This document shows, piece after piece, positions 4,933 through 8,688 of a stretch of 8,688 bases of DNA. The notes beneath the pieces are model-generated. The model worked only from the letters and a program-made list of their open reading frames with translations, was not told the DNA's origin and searched no databases. This stretch comes from Clostridiales bacterium. Its GTDB lineage: Bacteria > Bacillota_A > Clostridia > Peptostreptococcales > Anaerovoracaceae. Location: NCBI GenBank assembly GCA_012510935.1, contig JAAZHB010000028.1, forward strand, positions 1 through 8,688. The letters are read 5' to 3'. A program made the position numbers and the translations under genes. Within the stretch, counting starts at the first letter, position 1; every line of letters begins with the position of its first letter.

Positions 4933-6321
4933 ATGAACATAATTATAATAAGGATTGTAATGATAGTGTTTGTGTTTATTTATGAAGGAACGAAATATGG
5001 GGAAAAGGTTTTAACTATTGTTATGAGTGTGGCTATGGTATTGTGCCTATTACCAACCGCTGTTATGGCGGAAACAGAAGAGCCAACGCTGTGGATACGC
5101 TGTGGTACATCTACTACTTTGACTGTTACATTGCCAACAACAGATAATTCTTATACATATGGAACTACAGGGGCAGATGGTAAAACGGCTTCACAAACTG
5201 CGAGTAATGAGGCTGCATTACCAGACTCAGGATGGACATGGGCAGTGCAGAAGGTTGACACCGTAGATGCTGGAACGACCTATGGCTATAAAATGATTTT
5301 GAATAATTTTAATGCTGATACAAGAGACAGGGTGTCAGGCGGAACTGATTATGACTGTATTCGTTTTCAATCAATGAATTTGTCTGTAGTTATTATCGGT
5401 ACAAACACATTGAATATATCAACCAAACGTGGAACCGGAATCATATCTGAAGAGGGAACAGGAAGTAAACTTCTTATCTCAGGAAGCGGAACATTAAATA
5501 CGTCAGGAGCAATTGGCATTTCCACCTATCAAGGAATTACAATTAATAGCGGTACTATAAATGCAAGCAGTGCAGAATCATGGGGTGTAGGTAGTTTAGG
5601 TAAAATTACGATTAACGGCGGTAATGTTACATCTAACGGAGCAAGATGCGGTATCAGGAGTGCTGACAGCGGTTATCATTTCCCTATAGGTATCATCATT
5701 AATGGTGGTACTGTGACAGCTAAAGCTGGGGTTGGCAATAGCGCTTTTAATATAAATCCAACTATGACTGACTACGCAGGTGGATACAGATGGAACATAA
5801 ATCAAGATACACCTGTCTGGACTCGAAGCGATGTTACTGCCTTCACGAATGAAGATGGTCCAGTTTATGTTCAAATCAAGTCGATTATGTTAACTGACAG
5901 CGATGACTTTGATGTGCCCACTGGTATGGTTAGCACCGATATTACACCAATTGATGTCTCTGGTGGTTTAATTGATGGTCAAGCTCCATATACTTTTAGT
6001 CTTGAGAATGCGCCATCATGGCTTTCTATCTCGGATGCCGGTGTAATTAGTGGTTCGCGTCCTGCAACAGCTTCGGAAGCAACTACGGCTACTGTTAAGG
6101 TGGTAGATAGCTCGATACCAGCTCTTTCAGACAGCATAACAATCAATATTGGTGCAATTACAGCAAAACCGGTTAGCCCTTCTGACAACAAACCAGTTAG
6201 TGATTCTAATCCATCGACGAGCGATAATAATATGATTGAGTTATGGATTGGACTTGCACTTCTTGCTGCATTTGTATTCATGGTAAGTGTAATTATATCT
6301 AGGAGAAATCGCAAAGCATAG
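4933..6321 (+). CDS. Secreted surface protein: beta-helix-like repeats, Ig-like domain, C-terminal anchor
   Basis: The open frame encodes 462 residues. A signal-peptide core LTIVMSVAMVLCLLPTAVMA (27-46) would be cleaved before ETEE. Residues about 50-165 are a Thr/Asn-rich beta region. Residues 165-265 hold recurrent GIxINxGTIxA-like rungs (GITINSGTINA, KITINGGNVTS, GIIINGGTVTA) like the right-handed beta-helix/carbohydrate-binding modules of clostridial surface proteins. Residues 320-408 resemble a putative Ig-like (He_PIG) domain (APYTFSLENAPSWLSISDAGVISG, cut here to its core). A Ser/Pro/Asn linker leads to NPSTSD (426-431), a transmembrane helix (about 434-456) and the RRNRKA tail, a degenerate sortase-type or plain membrane anchor. 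The ATG at 4933 has AAGGAG 4 nt upstream, but a better signal-peptide start at 4997 is out of frame (see findings), so the N-terminus is uncertain. Ligand unknown. Confidence 0.8.
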   Translation: MNIIIIRIVMIVFVFIYEGTKYGEKVLTIVMSVAMVLCLLPTAVMAETEEPTLWIRCGTSTTLTVTLPTTDNSYTYGTTGADGKTASQTASNEAALPDSGWTWAVQKVDTVDAGTTYGYKMILNNFNADTRDRVSGGTDYDCIRFQSMNLSVVIIGTNTLNISTKRGTGIISEEGTGSKLLISGSGTLNTSGAIGISTYQGITINSGTINASSAESWGVGSLGKITINGGNVTSNGARCGIRSADSGYHFPIGIIINGGTVTAKAGVGNSAFNINPTMTDYAGGYRWNINQDTPVWTRSDVTAFTNEDGPVYVQIKSIMLTDSDDFDVPTGMVSTDITPIDVSGGLIDGQAPYTFSLENAPSWLSISDAGVISGSRPATASEATTATVKVVDSSIPALSDSITINIGAITAKPVSPSDNKPVSDSNPSTSDNNMIELWIGLALLAAFVFMVSVIISRRNRKA

Positions 6322-6399
6322 TGATTGATTGTATGCTAAATACTAATATGGATTCTTTGCCAAAACGAAGTCGGCGAAGATAATAAAATAATAAGAAAT

Positions 6400-6451
6400 A
6401 AAAGCATCAGGCTGAAATCGATTCTCAATCGATTTCAGCCTGATGCTTTTT
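6400..6451. terminator. Very long perfect-stem bidirectional terminator
   Basis: A 24-bp perfect inverted repeat (arms 6400-6423 and 6427-6450) closes a 3-nt loop CTC. It runs from AAAAGCATCAGG on one side to CCTGATGCTTTTT on the other, so both strands end in a U tract. It lies between the convergent surface-protein and brnQ genes, 79 nt and 57 nt from their stop codons. Confidence 0.9.
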
Positions 6452-6507
6452 GTATCAAAGTAATAGTAATATGTTTTTTATACTAAAGGTATAGGTCATA
6501 TTGGGTT

Positions 6508-7830
6508 TTACTCTTGTAAATCTAATCTTTCCATTTCGATATGTACAGATTTGTTACCAAAGCATGAACCAAGAAGTCCACCAATTAATGTAGGCACAAT
6601 CCATCCAAGACCGTACTCAGCTAAAGGAAGAAGAGCGATTAGCTTATCTAGACCGAACATACCTGTAGCTTCAATTAAGCTTGTTGCAAGAGCAGTATAA
6701 GCTGCAAATCCTGCAATGCGATCATTTTTTATGTATTTATCTACTAGAGCCATTACAACAAGAACAATTAGAGGCGGATATAATACTGTAAGTACTGGAG
6801 CAGCCAAACTGATAATTGTGCTTAGACCAACATTTGACATTGCATAGCTTGCAATAATAATAGTAATAACAGTTGTCTTGTATTTTAGTTTGCCATCTGT
6901 AAGCTCTTCAAAGTAATTGCCTGCCACTGACGAAAGACCTATAGCTGTTGTCAGACAAGCCATAAGAACGATGATTGTAAGTGCAACTACGCCAAAATTA
7001 CCAAGAAGTCTATTTGTAATTGCGATTAGTAATGGCGCCTGAGCAAGACCTGCAAATTCTGGCTCAGCAGAAACTGTAGATCCTAGGAATGTAAGACCGC
7101 CGTATACTAATGCAAGTAGAACTGCGGAAATGATATCAGCACCAGCTACCATTTTCTTAATTTCATCCTGCTTCTTGAATCCATGACTCTGCGCTGCGGT
7201 TACGAGCATAAGTGTCATAAGAATACCACCGATACCATCAAGTGTCTGGTAACCATTTAGTATTCCATCATGAAGTGGAACAGCTGAAGCAATGATTTCA
7301 GATTCACTAATTGGATTAACAATACCAATTACAATTAGAAGAACCATAGTTGCAAGTAGTATTGGTGTTAGGTAGTTTCCAACTATATCTACAACCTTTG
7401 AAGGCTTCATTACAAATACCAGAACGATGCCAAAGAAAATTGCTCCAAAAAGCCATAGTGGAAGATTAGGGAAAAGCAGGTGAATTCCCATTTCGTAAGT
7501 TGTGGCTGCTGTGCGAGGTATGCATACCGCTGGACCTAGACATAGAATGATTATTGTAACCATTATCTTGCCTGGAAGTCGGCCAATTTTACCAACTACT
7601 CCTTCGATATTACCTTTTCTGTTAGCAACTACTGAGAATACTGCAGCTGCAGCTAGACCAACATCCATGATAAAGAAACCAATAAATCCTTCGAACCAAT
7701 CTGCTCCGGAATTTCTTCCTAGAAAAGGTGGAAAGATTAGATTACCTGCACCGAACTGTGTTGCAAAAAGCGCGAGCCCCATGCATATTGTGGCTGAAAG
7801 CCTGCTTTTTTGTCTTTCTTGATTTTTCAT
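6508..7830 (-). CDS. brnQ: Branched-chain amino acid carrier BrnQ (LIVCS family)
   Basis: This 440-residue polytopic membrane protein is a member of the LIVCS family, secondary carriers that import leucine, isoleucine and valine with Na+ or H+. The N-terminal family hallmark FGAGNLIFPPFLGRNSG (26-42) follows a short charged N-terminus and the start of the first membrane segment. Other family-like stretches are GPAVCIPRTAATTYE (near 98-112) and the GILMTLMLVTAAQSHGF segment in mid-protein. Hydrophobic segments run through the whole length, consistent with the usual 12 helices, and the length is typical. The ATG at 7830 has only a weak AAGG (7840-7843) 9 nt upstream. It is convergent with the surface-protein gene and shares its terminator. 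A LysR-type gene is divergent across 223 bp and is the likely regulator. A weak minus-strand promoter (TTTCCA 7908-7913, 17 bp, TAAATT 7885-7890) fits. Confidence 0.93.
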   Translation of the reverse strand: MKNQERQKSRLSATICMGLALFATQFGAGNLIFPPFLGRNSGADWFEGFIGFFIMDVGLAAAAVFSVVANRKGNIEGVVGKIGRLPGKIMVTIIILCLGPAVCIPRTAATTYEMGIHLLFPNLPLWLFGAIFFGIVLVFVMKPSKVVDIVGNYLTPILLATMVLLIVIGIVNPISESEIIASAVPLHDGILNGYQTLDGIGGILMTLMLVTAAQSHGFKKQDEIKKMVAGADIISAVLLALVYGGLTFLGSTVSAEPEFAGLAQAPLLIAITNRLLGNFGVVALTIIVLMACLTTAIGLSSVAGNYFEELTDGKLKYKTTVITIIIASYAMSNVGLSTIISLAAPVLTVLYPPLIVLVVMALVDKYIKNDRIAGFAAYTALATSLIEATGMFGLDKLIALLPLAEYGLGWIVPTLIGGLLGSCFGNKSVHIEMERLDLQE

Positions 7831-8053
7831 TTATATGAACCTTATTAATCCATTCTTTTTTTACACAAAAATGCTTGCGCTATGAATTTAACACGATAAA
7901 ACAAGTCTGGAAAACGAAAAAAAGGAATGGAGCTAGCACTTTTTTTCATATCAACCATTGCTAGGGGTATGTGCCTGGGGTATAATCAGAAAGACATAAA
8001 TATTAAATAATATAGGTACAATTTAGAAAGAGAATTAAGGACGAGTTTTTCAA
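7831..8053. promoter_or_regulatory. Divergent brnQ/lysR control region with a GGGGTAT direct repeat
   Basis: This 223-bp region separates the divergent genes. It contains a plus-strand promoter at 7958-7986, a weak minus-strand promoter at 7885-7913, a GCTAGC palindrome (7932-7937), and GGGGTAT twice, at 7964-7970 and 7977-7983. The second copy overlaps the -10 box of lysR. G-rich repeats stand out against the AT-rich background and may be operator half-sites. I did not find one clear T-N11-A LysR box. Confidence 0.5.
7958..7986 (+). promoter_or_regulatory. Promoter for the LysR-type regulator gene
   Basis: TTGCTA (7958-7963), a 17-bp spacer and a perfect TATAAT (7981-7986) make a good vegetative promoter. 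Transcription would begin near 7993, about 60 nt before the ATG. Confidence 0.65.
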
Positions 8054-8688
8054 ATGGATATAAACAAAATTCAATACTTTTTTGCTGCGGCTGAGACTGG
8101 CAATATGACACAGGCGGCAGATAGGAGCGGTATTGCACAAACGACAATGAGCAAGTATATTAATACACTTGAGAGCGAGATTGGATGCAAGCTTTTTGCT
8201 AGAACCAATAAGGGCTGCAGTTTGACCGAATATGGTGAGAAATTCTATGCAGGTATGAAGAATGTTTATGAGCAATATTTTGATTTGCGTAAACAGCTTG
8301 AGCACATAGATGAAAGGATTCTATGGATCGGCATAGAGGGAGAGCACCATAATATCCCAGAATTTCTTGTATTTGAGCAAGAACACCCTGAGATAAATAT
8401 TGCAGTTTTATTTGGAACAAGGAAAGAATTAATAGATAATCTTAGGATGCACAAGTCGGATGCTGTCTTGCTTAATAATGTAAACTACAAAGAAGAGATT
8501 GAAGCACCAGATCTAGGAACGGCTTTTCTTCCTGGCAAAAAAGAAATACTCATTTGCTCAAAGAAAGCAATTGAGAAGTACGGTTCCATTGAAGCGGTAA
8601 TCACAGAACTACCGCTTGTTACAAAGAGAGAGGAACTGTCATATCATAATTTCAGCCGGGAGGGGTTAAAGAGACGATTTGGCACAAC
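8054..8688 (+). CDS. LysR-type transcriptional regulator (3' end beyond the window)
   Basis: The frame from ATG at 8054 stays open to the window end, giving 211 residues with no stop. It starts MDINKIQYFFAAAETGNMTQ and has the LysR winged helix-turn-helix: AADRSGIAQTTMSKYINTLE (21-40), then SEIGCKLFAR (41-50) and the wing TNKGCSLTEYGE (51-62). A linker helix leads into the effector-binding domain at about residue 89 (LWIGIEGEHHNIPEFL). The FEQEHPEINI (107-116) and DNLRMHKSDAVLL (128-140) stretches are typical of this domain. AAGGA at 8037-8041 lies 12 nt before the ATG, slightly long. The gene is divergent from brnQ, the usual arrangement for a LysR protein that controls its neighbour and itself, so control of branched-chain amino acid uptake is inferred. 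The effector is unknown. Confidence 0.93.
   Translation, partial: MDINKIQYFFAAAETGNMTQAADRSGIAQTTMSKYINTLESEIGCKLFARTNKGCSLTEYGEKFYAGMKNVYEQYFDLRKQLEHIDERILWIGIEGEHHNIPEFLVFEQEHPEINIAVLFGTRKELIDNLRMHKSDAVLLNNVNYKEEIEAPDLGTAFLPGKKEILICSKKAIEKYGSIEAVITELPLVTKREELSYHNFSREGLKRRFGT

Noticed and set aside
5218..5232. LPDSG in the surface protein resembling an LPxTG sortase motif
   Set aside because: It lies at residues 96-100, far from the C-terminus, with no hydrophobic segment and basic tail after it.
8003..8454. Overlapping minus-strand frames across the lysR gene
   Set aside because: The plus-strand LysR protein here is unmistakable; the minus-strand frames are Cys/His-rich shadows without ribosome binding sites.
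1..8688. A defence, mobile or toxin-antitoxin system
   Set aside because: No transposase, integrase, nuclease, methylase, toxin pair or regularly spaced repeat array was found; the identified genes are housekeeping, transport or surface genes.

Overview
The window reads as an ordinary chromosomal segment of a low-GC Gram-positive anaerobe, most likely a member of the Clostridia. The evidence is the strong AGGAG-type ribosome binding sites, T-rich hairpin terminators, a YkpA/YbiT-type ABC-F protein with clostridial-looking sequence, a solitary ECF-transporter S component of the kind that shares an energising module encoded elsewhere, and a secreted wall-type protein with a C-terminal membrane anchor. 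Genus-level assignment is not possible by eye. No mobile element, CRISPR array, tRNA or rRNA was seen.

Layout. Positions 1-81 hold the tail of an unidentified protein, overlapped by a free methionine-(R)-sulfoxide reductase gene (74-559, +). A bidirectional terminator (572-606) separates it from a convergent ABC-F ATPase (628-2214, -). A divergent intergenic region (2215-2522) leads to an HU-type nucleoid protein (2523-2795, +), followed by a terminator and a 75-nt hairpin. A two-gene minus-strand operon then encodes an ECF S component (4056-4583) and a class V PLP aminotransferase (2935-4071), overlapping by 16 bp. After a 349-bp divergent gap comes a secreted beta-helix/Ig-like surface protein (4933-6321, +). 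A 24-bp perfect-stem bidirectional terminator (6400-6451) follows, then a convergent BrnQ branched-chain amino acid carrier (6508-7830, -). Divergent from brnQ is a LysR-type regulator (8054 to the window end, +, incomplete).

Three points deserve attention. (1) The ABC-F protein has all its degenerate catalytic motifs in one of the two composite ATP sites: Walker A Lys to Asn and catalytic Glu to Gln in NBD2, plus a broken signature in NBD1. The other site is intact. (2) The aminotransferase most resembles, as I recall it, pyridoxamine-pyruvate aminotransferase, and it is translationally linked to a vitamin-type ECF S component, which suggests a B6-vitamer uptake and salvage pair. (3) The surface protein has a textbook signal peptide start (AAGGAA, 6 nt, ATG) one base out of frame with the rest of the gene, so it may carry a frameshift or sequencing error near 5000-5013. 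The brnQ/lysR pair looks like a locally regulated transporter. I found no evidence of a wholly new multi-gene system.
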